This document shows positions 1-11,200 of a stretch of DNA of 64,000 bases, piece after piece. A program made the translations under genes and the position numbers. Source of the stretch: Sphingomonadaceae bacterium (lineage in GTDB: Bacteria > Pseudomonadota > Alphaproteobacteria > Sphingomonadales > Sphingomonadaceae); assembly GCA_947463325.1 (NCBI GenBank), contig CANHQT010000004.1, positions 48,810-112,809 of the forward strand, read 5' to 3'. How positions within the stretch are numbered: the stretch's first letter is position 1; each line of letters opens with the position of its first letter. Below the pieces are notes generated by a model. The model did no database searches and was not told the origin of the DNA. It was given only the letters and a program-made list of their open reading frames with translations.

Positions 1-25
1 AGCGGGCGTTCGGCGGCCTGTTCCC

Positions 26-1777
26 CTATTCGGCAGCCATTGCCAGCGGCATCGTCTGCGGCCCGCGGATGACCTTGCCCGGCACCGGGCCCTGCATCAC
101 GCCGTCGCGGAAAGTGACCGCGCCCGATTTCACCGTCGCAACATAGCCTTCGGCCTTTTGCAGCAGCCGCTTGCCGCCTGCCGGAAGATCAAAGGCAAGC
201 CAAGGTTTGCCCAGCTTGAGCCGTTGAAGATCGATCACATTAACGTCCGCGAGCAGGCCCGGGGCGAGCAAGCCGCGATCCTCCAGCCCATAGAGCAGCG
301 CGGTATCGCGGCACTGGCGGCGAATCGCATGTTCGAGCGGAATGCGGTTGCCCCGGCGCCGGTCGCGCACCCAATGCTGGAGCATGAAGGTGGGCGAAGC
401 AGCATCGCAGATGGTCCCGCAATGCGCGCCACCATCCGACAGCGAGTTCACCGTATCATCGCTGCGCTGGAGGCTTTCGAGGAAATCGAGATTGCCGTCA
501 GCATAGTTGAGGATGGGGAGGTAAGCGAAGCCGGTGGCATCGTCGCGGCACAGCAGGTCATAGGCATATTCCGCCGGATCGACTCCGGCCGCTGCGGCGC
601 GGGCGGCGATGCTCGCTTCCGGCCCCGGCTCGTAATCGAAATCCTCGCCCATCTCATACTGCATCGCAAAGCCGGCGCTGACGACCATGACGAGGCCGAC
701 GATATCCTCCGGCACCTCGCTATAATCATTGGCTTCGGACAGAAGCTGCGCCTTGAAGGCGGGATCAAGCAGCTTTGCCCTTTGTTCTTCCCAAGGGAGC
801 TCGGCGATCGCCAGCCAGGACGGGCGGAAGCGGAAGGGATGCACGGTGCCGCGCCAGGCCATGATGATGCCGTTGCCGCGCAGTGCGATCTGCGCGACGA
901 TGTTGGCGCCATTGTCATTTTCGGCGCGCATCGAGGCGATCTGTTCGTCGAGCGGCATTTCCTTGGCGATGCTTTGCAGCGCGGCATAGGTGCAGGGAAG
1001 GCCGGTTTCCCGGCTCATCGCGCCCATCCAGCCGAACTCGTCCCATTCGCGGCGCATGTCGCTCGCCATTTCAAAGACGCCATGGCCGACACGGCCCATG
1101 GCGCGGCCGATGGCGATCAGCTCTTCCTTGGTGGCGGTGGTGCCGGGCACCACCTCCCCATCGACCGAGCGGTGGAGCACGGTGCGGCTGGTCGAGAAGC
1201 CGAGCGCGCCGGCGCGAACGCCCTCTTCGACGATATCGGCCATCGCTGCGATGTCATCCTCGGTCGGAATGGCACCCGGGCGTTCACGATCCCCCAGCAC
1301 ATAAGCGCGCACTGCGCCATGCGGCACATGGGTGCCGACATCGACGGTGCGGGGGAGCTTTTCCAGCGCATCAAGATATTCCGGGAAGCTTTCCCAGTCC
1401 CACTTCATCCCTTCGGCGAGCGCGGTGCCGGGAATGTCCTCCACCCCTTCCATCAGGCCGATCAGCCAGTCATGCCGGTCAGGCCGAGCAGGGGCGAAGC
1501 CGACGCCGCAATTGCCCATGACGACGGTGGTGACGCCGTGCCAGCTGGACGGCGCCATTTCCTGATCCCAGGTCGCCTGCCCGTCATAATGGGTGTGGAT
1601 GTCCACGAAACCGGGTGTGACGATACAGCCGGTTGCGTCAATCTCCTCACGGCCCGATGCCGTCACGGTGCCGACGATGCTGATGCGATCCCCGTCGATC
1701 GCGACATCGCCTGTGAAGGGCGCGCCGCCGCTGCCGTCGACAATGGTACCGCCGCGAATCACCAGATCATGGGCCAT
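26..1777 (-). CDS. N-acyl-D-amino-acid deacylase / D-aminoacylase-type amidohydrolase
   Basis: Amidohydrolase motifs ([28 protein letters not shown]); start placed at [10 protein letters not shown]. Confidence 0.85.
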   Translation of the reverse strand: MAHDLVIRGGTIVDGSGGAPFTGDVAIDGDRISIVGTVTASGREEIDATGCIVTPGFVDIHTHYDGQATWDQEMAPSSWHGVTTVVMGNCGVGFAPARPDRHDWLIGLMEGVEDIPGTALAEGMKWDWESFPEYLDALEKLPRTVDVGTHVPHGAVRAYVLGDRERPGAIPTEDDIAAMADIVEEGVRAGALGFSTSRTVLHRSVDGEVVPGTTATKEELIAIGRAMGRVGHGVFEMASDMRREWDEFGWMGAMSRETGLPCTYAALQSIAKEMPLDEQIASMRAENDNGANIVAQIALRGNGIIMAWRGTVHPFRFRPSWLAIAELPWEEQRAKLLDPAFKAQLLSEANDYSEVPEDIVGLVMVVSAGFAMQYEMGEDFDYEPGPEASIAARAAAAGVDPAEYAYDLLCRDDATGFAYLPILNYADGNLDFLESLQRSDDTVNSLSDGGAHCGTICDAASPTFMLQHWVRDRRRGNRIPLEHAIRRQCRDTALLYGLEDRGLLAPGLLADVNVIDLQRLKLGKPWLAFDLPAGGKRLLQKAEGYVATVKSGAVTFRDGVMQGPVPGKVIRGPQTMPLAMAAE

Positions 1778-1905
1778 GACTCTCTCCTCACCGTTTCCCC
1801 CGTCATGCACGCGAGAGAATCCGTTGCTAACCGCAACCTCTCATATCGGGCCGCGCCTCTCAAGTGCTTGACTTGAGGCGCGCGCCAAGCCGACAACCGA
1901 CGGCG

Positions 1906-3267
1906 ATGGGAAAGAGGCAAGAATTCGAAACGGCGCTTTCGGCCGTGCTGGCGCGCATTGCGCCGGGCAGTATCGCGGGGCTTGCCCGCCTGTCCGGCGG
2001 AGCGAACATGGAAAGCTGGTCGATCGACTGGCTTGGCCATGATGGGGAGGCACAGGGCTTCATCCTGCGGCGATCGCCTTCGCCGGAATGGAGCGCGGGC
2101 CGGCCGTTCGGCCTCGCGACCGAAGCTGCGCTGGTGCAGGCGGCGCGTGCAGGCGGCGTGCTGGCGCCCGAGGTGGTGGCGGCGCTGGCGCCCGGAGACG
2201 GGCTGGGCGATGGTTATGTGATGCGGCGGATTGAGGCCGAGGTGAACCCGGCCGCGATTCTGGCAAACCCCGCGCCGACACTGATCCACGACATCGGACG
2301 CGAGCTGGCGCGCATCCATGCCCTGCCGCTGAATGCCCTGCCCGCAGATATCCCGACGCTCGACACAGCGGGAGGGCTGGCGGATCTGAAGCAGCGCTTC
2401 ATCGACTATGGCGGGGATAGACCGATCATCGCCGCGGCGATCCGCTGGCTTGAAACGCACATCCCCGCGCCCGCGCCGCCAGTGCTGGTGCATGGCGATT
2501 TCCGCATGGGCAATCTGATGGCGGGGCCGGATGGCCTGGCCGGCGTGCTCGACTGGGAACTGGCGCACGTCGGCGATGCGCATGAGGACCTTGCCTATGG
2601 CTGCATGACGGTGTGGCGCTTTGCCGGGCATGACCGGCCAGCGTTCGGCCTGTCCGATCTGGAAACGCTGTTCGCGGCCTATGCAGAGGCAAGTGGTGTC
2701 AACGTCGAACCGGCGCGGTTCCGTTTCTGGCTGATCTACCGCACCTTGTGGTGGGCGCTGGGCTGCTTGCAGATGGGCGCCATCTGGCGGAGCGGTGTCG
2801 ATGCCAGCCTGGAACGGGCGGTGATCGCAAGGCGCACGGTGGAACAGGAGCTGGACCTGCTGTTGCTGCTGGAGGAGGAAGTCCCGGCCGACATCCGTCA
2901 TGCCGGGGTCGCCGGCTTGCAGGAAGAAGCACCATCCCTTGCCACCGGTGAGACCAGTGCCGCAGAGCTGGTCGGTGCCGTCGCCGACTGGATTGCAGCG
3001 GAGGTAAAGCCAGGGGCGCAGGGACGCGCGAAGTTCATGGCGGCGGTGGCGATCAATGCGCTGGGCATGGTACGGCGCGAGCTGGAGGCGCCGGTCGCCC
3101 ATACCGACAAGGCACTGGCAGACGATCTGTTGAGCGGGGTTGTGACACTGGCAACGCCGGGGCTGCTGGCGCGGCTGCGGGCCCTCGCGCTCGCAAAGCT
3201 CGCCAATGACGTTCCCAAATATCCGGCGCTCGGCGTCGCACGGCAAAAATGGATGAAACGCCCGTAA
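1906..3267 (+). CDS. Phosphotransferase family protein (aminoglycoside phosphotransferase/ACAD10-like)
   Basis: VLVHGDFRMGNLM and GVLDWELAHVGDAHEDLAY kinase motifs; followed by an acyl-CoA dehydrogenase. Confidence 0.85.
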   Translation: MGKRQEFETALSAVLARIAPGSIAGLARLSGGANMESWSIDWLGHDGEAQGFILRRSPSPEWSAGRPFGLATEAALVQAARAGGVLAPEVVAALAPGDGLGDGYVMRRIEAEVNPAAILANPAPTLIHDIGRELARIHALPLNALPADIPTLDTAGGLADLKQRFIDYGGDRPIIAAAIRWLETHIPAPAPPVLVHGDFRMGNLMAGPDGLAGVLDWELAHVGDAHEDLAYGCMTVWRFAGHDRPAFGLSDLETLFAAYAEASGVNVEPARFRFWLIYRTLWWALGCLQMGAIWRSGVDASLERAVIARRTVEQELDLLLLLEEEVPADIRHAGVAGLQEEAPSLATGETSAAELVGAVADWIAAEVKPGAQGRAKFMAAVAINALGMVRRELEAPVAHTDKALADDLLSGVVTLATPGLLARLRALALAKLANDVPKYPALGVARQKWMKRP

Positions 3268-3283
3268 GGGGGGAGAGGAAAAG

Positions 3284-4570
3284 ATGGATTTCAGTCTGCC
3301 GCAGGATTTGCTCGACTATCTCGACGAGCTGGACCGGTTCATCGAGGCGGAGATCAAGCCGCTTGAGGAGGCGGACGACAATATCCGTTTCTTTGACCAC
3401 CGCCGCGAATGGGCACGCACCGATTTCGACAATGGCGGCCTGCCCCGCCACGAATGGGAACAATTGCTGCGCGCCGCTATGCGCAAAGCCGATGCCGCCG
3501 GGCACTGGCGCTTTTCCGCGCCCAAAAAATATGGCGGCAAGGATGGCAGCAATCTGTGGATGGCAGTGATCCGCGACCGTTTCGCGCAGAAGGGTCTGGG
3601 GCTCCACAATGATCTGCAGAACGAGCATTCGATTGTCGGCAACTTCCCCTTTGTCGCCATGTTCGAGGAATGGGGCACGCCCGAGCAGAAAGAAGAGTTC
3701 ATCCTCGGCGGCTTTGCCGGCACGCGGCGCACAGCGTTCGGCCTGACCGAGCCCGAACATGGATCCGACGCAACGCACATGGAAACGCGCGCGGTGCGGG
3801 AAACGCGTGACGGCGTTGACGGCTGGCTGATCAACGGGCGCAAGATGTGGATCACCGGCATGCATGTCGCGACCCATTGCGCGACATTCGCACGCACCAG
3901 CGGCAATGATGGCGACGCGCGCGGCATCACCTGTTTCCTTGTCCCCACCGGCACGCCGGGGATGACGGTCGACGAGTATATGTGGACGTTCAACATGCCG
4001 ACTGACCACCCGCGGATGACATTCCGCGACGTATGGGTGCCGGACAGCGCCATCCTGGGTGTCGAAGGGCGCGGCCTTTCTCTCGCGCAGAGTTTCGTCC
4101 ACCAGAACCGCATCCGGCAGGCGGCGTCATCGCTGGGCGCGGCGACATTCTGTGTCGAGGAAAGCGTGCGCTATGCACGCGAGCGCAAGCCGTTCGGCGA
4201 GGAGCTGGCGCGCAACCAGGGGATCCAGTTCCCGCTGGTCGAGCTGGCGACGCAGTGCGAAATGCTCCGCCTGCTGATCTACAAGACCGCCTGGGACATG
4301 GACCGCATGGAGCATAGCGCGATCGAGCGCGAGCTTTCCGACAAGATTTCCATGTGCAACTACTGGGCGAACCGGCTGGTGTGCGAGGCCGCCGACCGGG
4401 CGATGCAGGTGCATGGCGGTATCGGCTATTCCCGGCACAAACCGTTCGAGCACATCTACCGCCATCACCGGCGTTACCGCATCACCGAGGGCGCAGAGGA
4501 AATCCAGATGCGCAAGGTGGCGGCCTATCTGTTCGGCTATCTGGGGCCGCGAAAGGGCCTGTTTGCCTGA
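3284..4570 (+). CDS. Acyl-CoA dehydrogenase family protein
   Basis: FGLTEPEHGSDATHMETRA, AMQVHGGIGYSRHKPFEHIYRHHRRYRITEGAEEIQ. Confidence 0.9.
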   Translation: MDFSLPQDLLDYLDELDRFIEAEIKPLEEADDNIRFFDHRREWARTDFDNGGLPRHEWEQLLRAAMRKADAAGHWRFSAPKKYGGKDGSNLWMAVIRDRFAQKGLGLHNDLQNEHSIVGNFPFVAMFEEWGTPEQKEEFILGGFAGTRRTAFGLTEPEHGSDATHMETRAVRETRDGVDGWLINGRKMWITGMHVATHCATFARTSGNDGDARGITCFLVPTGTPGMTVDEYMWTFNMPTDHPRMTFRDVWVPDSAILGVEGRGLSLAQSFVHQNRIRQAASSLGAATFCVEESVRYARERKPFGEELARNQGIQFPLVELATQCEMLRLLIYKTAWDMDRMEHSAIERELSDKISMCNYWANRLVCEAADRAMQVHGGIGYSRHKPFEHIYRHHRRYRITEGAEEIQMRKVAAYLFGYLGPRKGLFA

Positions 4571-4588
4571 ACAGACGGTGATCGCCGC

Positions 4589-6427
4589 CTAACGCTTTGG
4601 GCCACGCGGCGGGCGCGCCCCAGCAGGGCGGCCAGGCCCGCGCGAGGCCCCTTGCGGACGCGGGGCGCCTGGCGAACGGGGAGCGCCTGGCGCACGAGGG
4701 CCGCCTTGCGGACGTGATGCGCCCTGGGGGCGCGGGCCACCGTGAGGGCCACGGGGCTTGCCGCCGCCGCCAGAAGGCGGACCACGGCCGATGGTGGGAC
4801 CGCCCGGCGCTGGCGTGATGGCAAGGCCGCTTTCATCCTCTGCGCCGGGTTTCAGCGTGCGGCGCAGCGTGTCGGCGACACGGTCCGCAATGCCGCGCGG
4901 GATTTCCACAAAGCTTTCGTGCATGCCGATGCGGATCGCACCGATATCTCCCCGCGTCACATGCGCGCGGCGGCACAGCAAGGGCAGCAGCCAGCGCGGA
5001 TCGGCATTGTGCCGGCGCCCGGCATCGATGCGGAACCACACGCTATCCTCGAAACCCTCTCGGGGGGCACGCTCGGCGCGCTCCGGCCGGGCGCCGCGCT
5101 CGCGCTGGGGCGGTCCGGTGTCGGGGATCAATTCCTCTGGTCGGGGAAGCGCGGCGCGATGAGCGTGGACGAGCAGCGCGGCAATTTCCTCCGGGCTGCG
5201 CTGTTCAAGCAGCTGCGCTGCAATTGCCGCATCCTCACTATCCGTTTCGATAGGTGCGAGCAGCCGTTCGATGAGGCGGGCGCGGTCGGCAACGACAACC
5301 TCCTCCGCTGTCGGCGGCTGGCGCCATTCGGCCTGAACACCGGCATCGCGCAGCAGCAGCTCGACCCGGCGGCGGCGGGGGTAGGGGACGATAAGGGCGG
5401 CTACGCCCTTTTTCCCTGCGCGCCCCGTGCGGCCCGAGCGGTGCTGGAGCGTTTCGGCATCGCGCGGCAGCTCGACGTGGATAACGAGAGTCAGCGTCGG
5501 CAAGTCGATGCCGCGGGCGGCGACATCGGTGGCGACGCACACGCGGGCGCGCCGATCGCGCAGCGCCTGAAGCGCATGGTTGCGTTCTGACTGGCTGTGT
5601 TCGCCGGAAAGGGCAACGGCAGCAAAGCCGCGTTCCACGAGGCTGGCATGCAGGTGGCGGACATTGTCACGCGTGGCGCAGAAAAGGATGGCGGTATCCG
5701 CCTCATGCAGGCGCAGGAGGTTGACCGCCGCATTCTCGATATCGGCAGGCGCGACGAGGATCGCCTGATAAGCGATGTCGCCGTGGCCGCGATCCGCGCC
5801 GCGCGTTTCGAGCCGCAAGGCATCGCGCTGATACCGTTTGGCGAGCGCGACGATCGGGCGCGGCATGGTGGCGGAGAAGAGCAATGTACGCCGCCCTTCC
5901 GGCGTTGCATCGAGCAGTTCCTCGAGATCTTCGCGAAAGCCCATGTCGAGCATCTCGTCAGCTTCATCGAGGACGGCAACCTTGAGCGCCGACAGGTCTA
6001 GCGCGCCGCGCTCAAGATGGTCGCGCAGTCGGCCGGGCGTGCCGACCACGATCTGCGGGCGAGCAGCGAGCATACGCCGTTCACGCGAGGCATCCATGCC
6101 GCCGACACAGGTGGCGAGGCGCGCGCCGGCATGGGCATAGAGCCAGGCAAGCTCTCGGCTGACCTGAAGCGCCAGTTCACGGGTCGGGGCGACGACGAGC
6201 GCGAGCGGGGCGTGCGCCTCATGCGGGCGATTATCTGCACCGAGCAGATCGGTGGCCATGGCAAGGCCGAAGGCGACGGTTTTCCCTGACCCGGTCTGGG
6301 CGGAGACAATGAGATCACGGGCATGTGCTTCTGGAGACAGGACAGCGGCCTGCACGTCAGTGGGTTCGGCATAGCCGCGCGCGGATATTGCGGCGGCAAG
6401 CGGGGCGGGACAATCAGGAAAGGCCAT
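4589..6427 (-). CDS. DEAD/DEAH-box RNA helicase with Gly/Pro/Arg-rich C-terminal tail
   Basis: AQTGSGKT, PTRELALQ, DEADEM, SAT, HRSGRTGRAG motifs. Confidence 0.9.
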   Translation of the reverse strand: MAFPDCPAPLAAAISARGYAEPTDVQAAVLSPEAHARDLIVSAQTGSGKTVAFGLAMATDLLGADNRPHEAHAPLALVVAPTRELALQVSRELAWLYAHAGARLATCVGGMDASRERRMLAARPQIVVGTPGRLRDHLERGALDLSALKVAVLDEADEMLDMGFREDLEELLDATPEGRRTLLFSATMPRPIVALAKRYQRDALRLETRGADRGHGDIAYQAILVAPADIENAAVNLLRLHEADTAILFCATRDNVRHLHASLVERGFAAVALSGEHSQSERNHALQALRDRRARVCVATDVAARGIDLPTLTLVIHVELPRDAETLQHRSGRTGRAGKKGVAALIVPYPRRRRVELLLRDAGVQAEWRQPPTAEEVVVADRARLIERLLAPIETDSEDAAIAAQLLEQRSPEEIAALLVHAHRAALPRPEELIPDTGPPQRERGARPERAERAPREGFEDSVWFRIDAGRRHNADPRWLLPLLCRRAHVTRGDIGAIRIGMHESFVEIPRGIADRVADTLRRTLKPGAEDESGLAITPAPGGPTIGRGPPSGGGGKPRGPHGGPRPQGASRPQGGPRAPGAPRSPGAPRPQGASRGPGRPAGARPPRGPKR

Positions 6428-6512
6428 CGATTATGTTTTTCCGGGTGCGCCATGCGCCACGGAAAAACGGCCGGATTGCCGATGGACGTGCGTAGGGCAG
6501 ACAATAGGCTGG

Positions 6513-6588
6513 TGGTGCCGCTTACAGGACTCGAACCTGTGACCCCCGCATTACGAATGCGATGCTCTACCAACTGAGCTAAAGCGGC
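6513..6588 (-). tRNA. tRNA-Thr (CGT)
   Basis: Minus strand GCCGCTTTAGCTCAGTTGGTAGAGCATCGCATTCGTAATGCGGGGGTCACAGGTTCGAGTCCTGTAAGCGGCACCA; loop TTCGTAA. Confidence 0.95.
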
Positions 6589-6743
6589 CCGCCGATGCAC
6601 CCGCAAGCTTTGCGGGGCGGCGAGGCCGGTAGCAGCAAGCGCCGCCTGAGACAAGTGCAGCAGGCGGCCGATGCTTAACCGCCCTTTTACTAGTGCTGGC
6701 GCAAAAGCGGTTCCGGACACGAGCGGACCAGGATCCTTAATGC

Positions 6744-8105
6744 ATGGACACGCAGCGCAACGCCTTTGACAGCGACGCCCCAGGGCAAGTCGAGGCGCCG
6801 GGCATCGAAACGCCCCCGGTGATCGGGCAGGACGAGCGCCGGATGCATGTGCGCGCCTACAATTTCTGGGCAAAATTGTTGCAAGGCCGGTCCTTTCCGT
6901 CGATCGAGGCGCTCGACCTCGACCAGCTCGGCGACTTTGGCCACCATGCGGTTCTGCTCGATTTCACCAGCGGCATCGACAATCCGGCGATTTCCTATGT
7001 CGGCGAGACGCTGGCGCGCGAATGCGAGCTGGATGACAGCATCCAGTACATCTCCGAAATCCCGCGCCGATCGCTGCTGTCGCGACTGACCGACCATTAT
7101 CTGCAGATCATCGCCAACCGTGCACCGATCGGTTTTGAAGCCGAGTTCGTCAATGCGCGCGGTTCAACCATTCTCTATCGCGGCGTGCTGCTGCCTTTCT
7201 CGTCCGACGATGACTCCATCGATTTCATCCTCGGCGTGATCAATTGGAAGCAGGCCGCAGAACCGACATTGAGCGATGCGATCAACGCGCAGCTGGCCGA
7301 AGCCGTGTCGCATGCATCCGCCAGCGCCCGCCCGACCCTGCCGATCTGGGGTGACGGACCGGACGCCAGCCACGCCACCATCCCGGGTGGACCGCCCGCG
7401 CCGGCAACGGTCGAGGATCACCGGGACGAGGAACTGCTGCTCGATGCTGTTGCCGCGCTCGACGAAATGGTCGACGGGCCGATCGAGGACGAGGGCGAGC
7501 TGAACCTGGCCGACTGGCTGGCGGGCGCGCGGGCCTGCGCCGATACTGCCGCACAGGCGAATGCGCGCGGGCACAGCGCGCTCTATCAGGCTTTGGGCCG
7601 TGCATGGGGCTTTGCCCGCGCCGCTGAAAGCGATCCCGACGGCTATGCCGAACTGCTCGAGGAAGCAGGTATTACCACTTCCCCGCGCGCGCCGATGACC
7701 CCGGTGGTCAAGCTCGTCTTTGGCATCGCCCACGATAAAACCCGCCTCGCCGAATATGCCGCCGTGCTGGGCTATGCTGCCGAAGAGGGGCTGAGCCCGG
7801 CTGACCTTTCGCAGCACATCTCCGGCTATGAAGGCGGCCTTAAGGCGCTGGTGCGCGCGATCCGCGCACGCAAACGCAATCAAGCGGCAAAGCCGGATCC
7901 TCTAGCTCAAGCCGCTGCCCTGCTGGAGACTGTGCCGGCACTGGGCGCTGTTGACCTGCCCAAGGTGCCGCAAGACGGCACCTATATGAGCCTGCTGGTG
8001 CGCCGCGAGGCGGACGGCCGCCTTTCCGTCATCGGCGGCGCGAACGATGTGCATGGCTCCACCCGCCAACTGATGCGCGATGTCGCTCGCCAACATCGCG
8101 GCTGA
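6744..8105 (+). CDS. PAS-domain-containing protein
   Basis: N-terminal PAS-like region (RAYNFWAKLLQGRSFPSIEALD...FEAEFVNARGSTILYRGVLLPFSSDDDSIDFILGVINW). Confidence 0.65.
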   Translation: MDTQRNAFDSDAPGQVEAPGIETPPVIGQDERRMHVRAYNFWAKLLQGRSFPSIEALDLDQLGDFGHHAVLLDFTSGIDNPAISYVGETLARECELDDSIQYISEIPRRSLLSRLTDHYLQIIANRAPIGFEAEFVNARGSTILYRGVLLPFSSDDDSIDFILGVINWKQAAEPTLSDAINAQLAEAVSHASASARPTLPIWGDGPDASHATIPGGPPAPATVEDHRDEELLLDAVAALDEMVDGPIEDEGELNLADWLAGARACADTAAQANARGHSALYQALGRAWGFARAAESDPDGYAELLEEAGITTSPRAPMTPVVKLVFGIAHDKTRLAEYAAVLGYAAEEGLSPADLSQHISGYEGGLKALVRAIRARKRNQAAKPDPLAQAAALLETVPALGAVDLPKVPQDGTYMSLLVRREADGRLSVIGGANDVHGSTRQLMRDVARQHRG

Positions 8106-8289
8106 GCAGGCCGAGTAAGAAAATTTCACTCGACTGATCGAATCTTTGCGCCGCTAGGGTTGAGCCAGAAGCCCGACAGGCGCATAGGCCGAAGAGGGAA
8201 GGGCTGCAGCGCGCGGTCTGCCGGTGTGCGCCGGTAACGCTACGGCAGAGCCTCCCCCTGATGCGCAGGAAGACGGGCAGGAGCGACCC

Positions 8290-11200
8290 ATGGCGGTACA
8301 GACGGACGGAAAGAGCACAGCAGAAAATGGCACCGGCGAGGCGCCGCCCCGTGCCCTGCTCGTAGCGATCCGCAATGCACTCGCCGACAGCGCCCTGCCT
8401 GACGAGGACATCGACACGTCTGCCGCCGAGCGTGACGAGGCCGCAGCCTTTGTCGCCGCGACCGCGCTGGTGCGCGACGCCGGGACCCCTGCCATCGCGC
8501 TGGAGACTTTAGCCGGCGAAGCGGGCGCCCGCCGGATGCGGCTCGCCATCATCAACGATGACATGCCGTTCCTGGTCGATTCAGTGGCAGGTGCGGTTTC
8601 CAATGCGGGGCTGGTCATCACGCGTATCATCCACCCCGTGGTGGCGGTGCGCCGCAATGCTGACGGACGGCTGACCGACGTGCTCGATCGCGGTGCCAGC
8701 GGCGAGCCGCGCGAATCCATGATCTACATGGAGATGGAGCGGGCCGATGCGCGGACCCGGCGATCATTGCTGGGCGACATTGAGGCGGTGCTGGGGGATG
8801 TGCGGGCTGCGGTGACCGACTGGCAGAAGCTGCAGGCGGCGATGGCCGATGATGCCGCGCGGCTGGGCGATAGCGAGGCATCAGCGCTGCTGCACTGGTT
8901 CCTCGACCGCAATTTCACGCTGCTTGGCCACGAACAGCGTGATCGCAATGGCGCTGCGAGCGGCACGCTGGGCATTTGCCGGAGCGGCGACATGCCGCTG
9001 CTCGCAGCCGCCACGGTGCAGGCAGCGTTCCAGTGGTTCGAGCGGGGCGACCGAGTGCCGCTGATCGTCAAATCGAACCGCACCGCCACGGTCCACCGCC
9101 GGGTGCTGATCGACGTCATCATCATCCCCGTGCACGGCGCGGACGGGATCGAGGCGCTATCGATCCATGCCGGCCTGTGGACCAGTGCCGCGCTGTCGAG
9201 CCCGCCCGAGAAGGTGCCGATGCTGCACACGGCGCTTTCCGAGCTCATCACCAAATTCGGGTTCGATCCTTCGGGTCATGCCGGCAAGGCCCTGGCCCAT
9301 GTGCTGACACAATTGCCGCATGACCTGCTCGTCGCCACGGACAGTGCGCAGCTGGAAGCGATCGCGCTCGACGCCATGTCGATTGCCGACCGGCCGCGCC
9401 CCAAGCTCGCCTTCATCCTTTCGCCGCTGAAGCGCCACCTGTTTGCGTTCGTGTGGCTACCGCGCGACGAGGTTTCGACCGCGCGGCGCACCGCCATCCA
9501 GGACCTGCTGATGGCGCGAACCAATGCCCGGCTGCTGAGCTGGAGCATTTCCATGGAGGATGGCGGCGCGGCGTTGCTGCGTTACACGCTCGACCTGCGC
9601 GACGGCGGCAAGGTGCCGGACGTGCGCGGGCTCGATGCCGAGCTGGAGGAGATGGTGCGCGGCTGGGCACCTGGCGTCGAAGCGGCGCTGGCCCAGCTGG
9701 TCGAGCCAGGCCGCGCCAATGCGCTGGCAGCACGCTTTGCTCAGGCTTTGCCGCAATCCTACCGCCTGACCCACAGCACCGAGGATGCGGCGCAGGACAT
9801 CTTGCGCCTGCGCGACCTTTCCCCCGACCGTCCGGTCAATGTACGGATTGCCGGAGACGGCGAGGCGGCCGGAAAACTGAGGCTCAAAGTCTATAGCGCG
9901 AGCGGAAGCCTGCCACTGTCATCGATGGTGCCGGCGCTCGAGGATTTCGGTTTTGTGGTGCTGCAGGAACTGCCGACCGCGCTGGATGGAATCGACGGCT
10001 ATCATCTGCATGACTTCGGCCTGGGCGACGCGGAGGAAATCGCCGCGGGCACCGACCTTGCCATGGTCGAGCGTGCGGTGGCGGCAGTGCTGGCAGGACA
10101 GGCCGAGAATGACGCCTTCAACCAGCTGGTCAGCGCGGTCGGTATCGACCCCGAGGCAGTCGGCTGGCTGCGCGCATGGTTCCGCTATCTGCGGCAGGCC
10201 GGCGTCACTTATTCCATCCCCACATTCGTGCAGGCATTGCGGGGGGCGCCCGAAGTCACCCGTGCATTGGTCGCGCTGTTCCGCGCCCTGCATGACCCCA
10301 AAGGCGCCAGCCCTGATGCCGCCCAGACCGCGCGCGAGGCGGTGACTGCAGGCCTCGACAAGGTGGCAGCGATCGACGAGGACCGCATCCTGCGCCTGAT
10401 GCAGAGCGTGATCGAAGCGACGCTGCGCACCAACGCCTTTGCGCCCGCCGCCGCCGAAGCATTGGCGTTCAAAATCGACAGTGCAAAGGTCCCGGGCCTG
10501 CCCCAGCCGCTGCCGTGGCGCGAGATTTTCGTTTATTCACCGCGGGTCGAGGGCATCCATTTGCGCGCCGGCCCGGTCGCGCGCGGCGGCCTGCGCTGGT
10601 CCGACCGGCGTGACGATTTCCGCACCGAGATCCTCGGCCTGATGAAAGCGCAGCGGGTCAAGAATGCGTTGATCGTGCCGACCGGCGCCAAGGGCGGATT
10701 TTATCCCAAGCAATTGCCCGACCCGAGCGCGAACCGCGACGCCTGGTTCGCCGAAGGCACCGAATGCTATCGCATCTTCATCCGCACCCTGCTGTCGATC
10801 ACTGACAATCGTGTGGGTGAGACGGTCGTGCATCCCAAGCATGTCGTCATCCGCGATGGTGAGGATCCCTATTTCGTTGTCGCCGCCGACAAAGGCACAG
10901 CAACCTTTTCCGACGTCGCCAATGCCATCGCGCTGGAGCATGACTTCTGGCTGGGCGATGCCTTCGCCAGCGGCGGTTCCAACGGCTATGACCACAAGGC
11001 GATGGGCATCACCGCCAAGGGTGCCTGGTTGTCGGTGCAGCGCCATTTCCGCGAACTTGGCACCGATGTGCAGAGCGATCCGGTAACGGTTGTGGGCGTT
11101 GGCGACATGTCCGGCGACGTGTTCGGCAACGGCATGCTGCTGTCCCAGAGCCTGAAGATCGTCGCGGCATTCGACCACCGCCACATCTTCATCGACCCCG

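Noticed and set aside
158-1876. 572-aa plus-strand ORF
   Set aside because: Antisense shadow of the amidohydrolase gene in high-GC DNA; low-complexity translation, no motifs.
1759-3246. 495-aa minus-strand ORF
   Set aside because: Antisense to the phosphotransferase gene, which has clear motifs on the plus strand.
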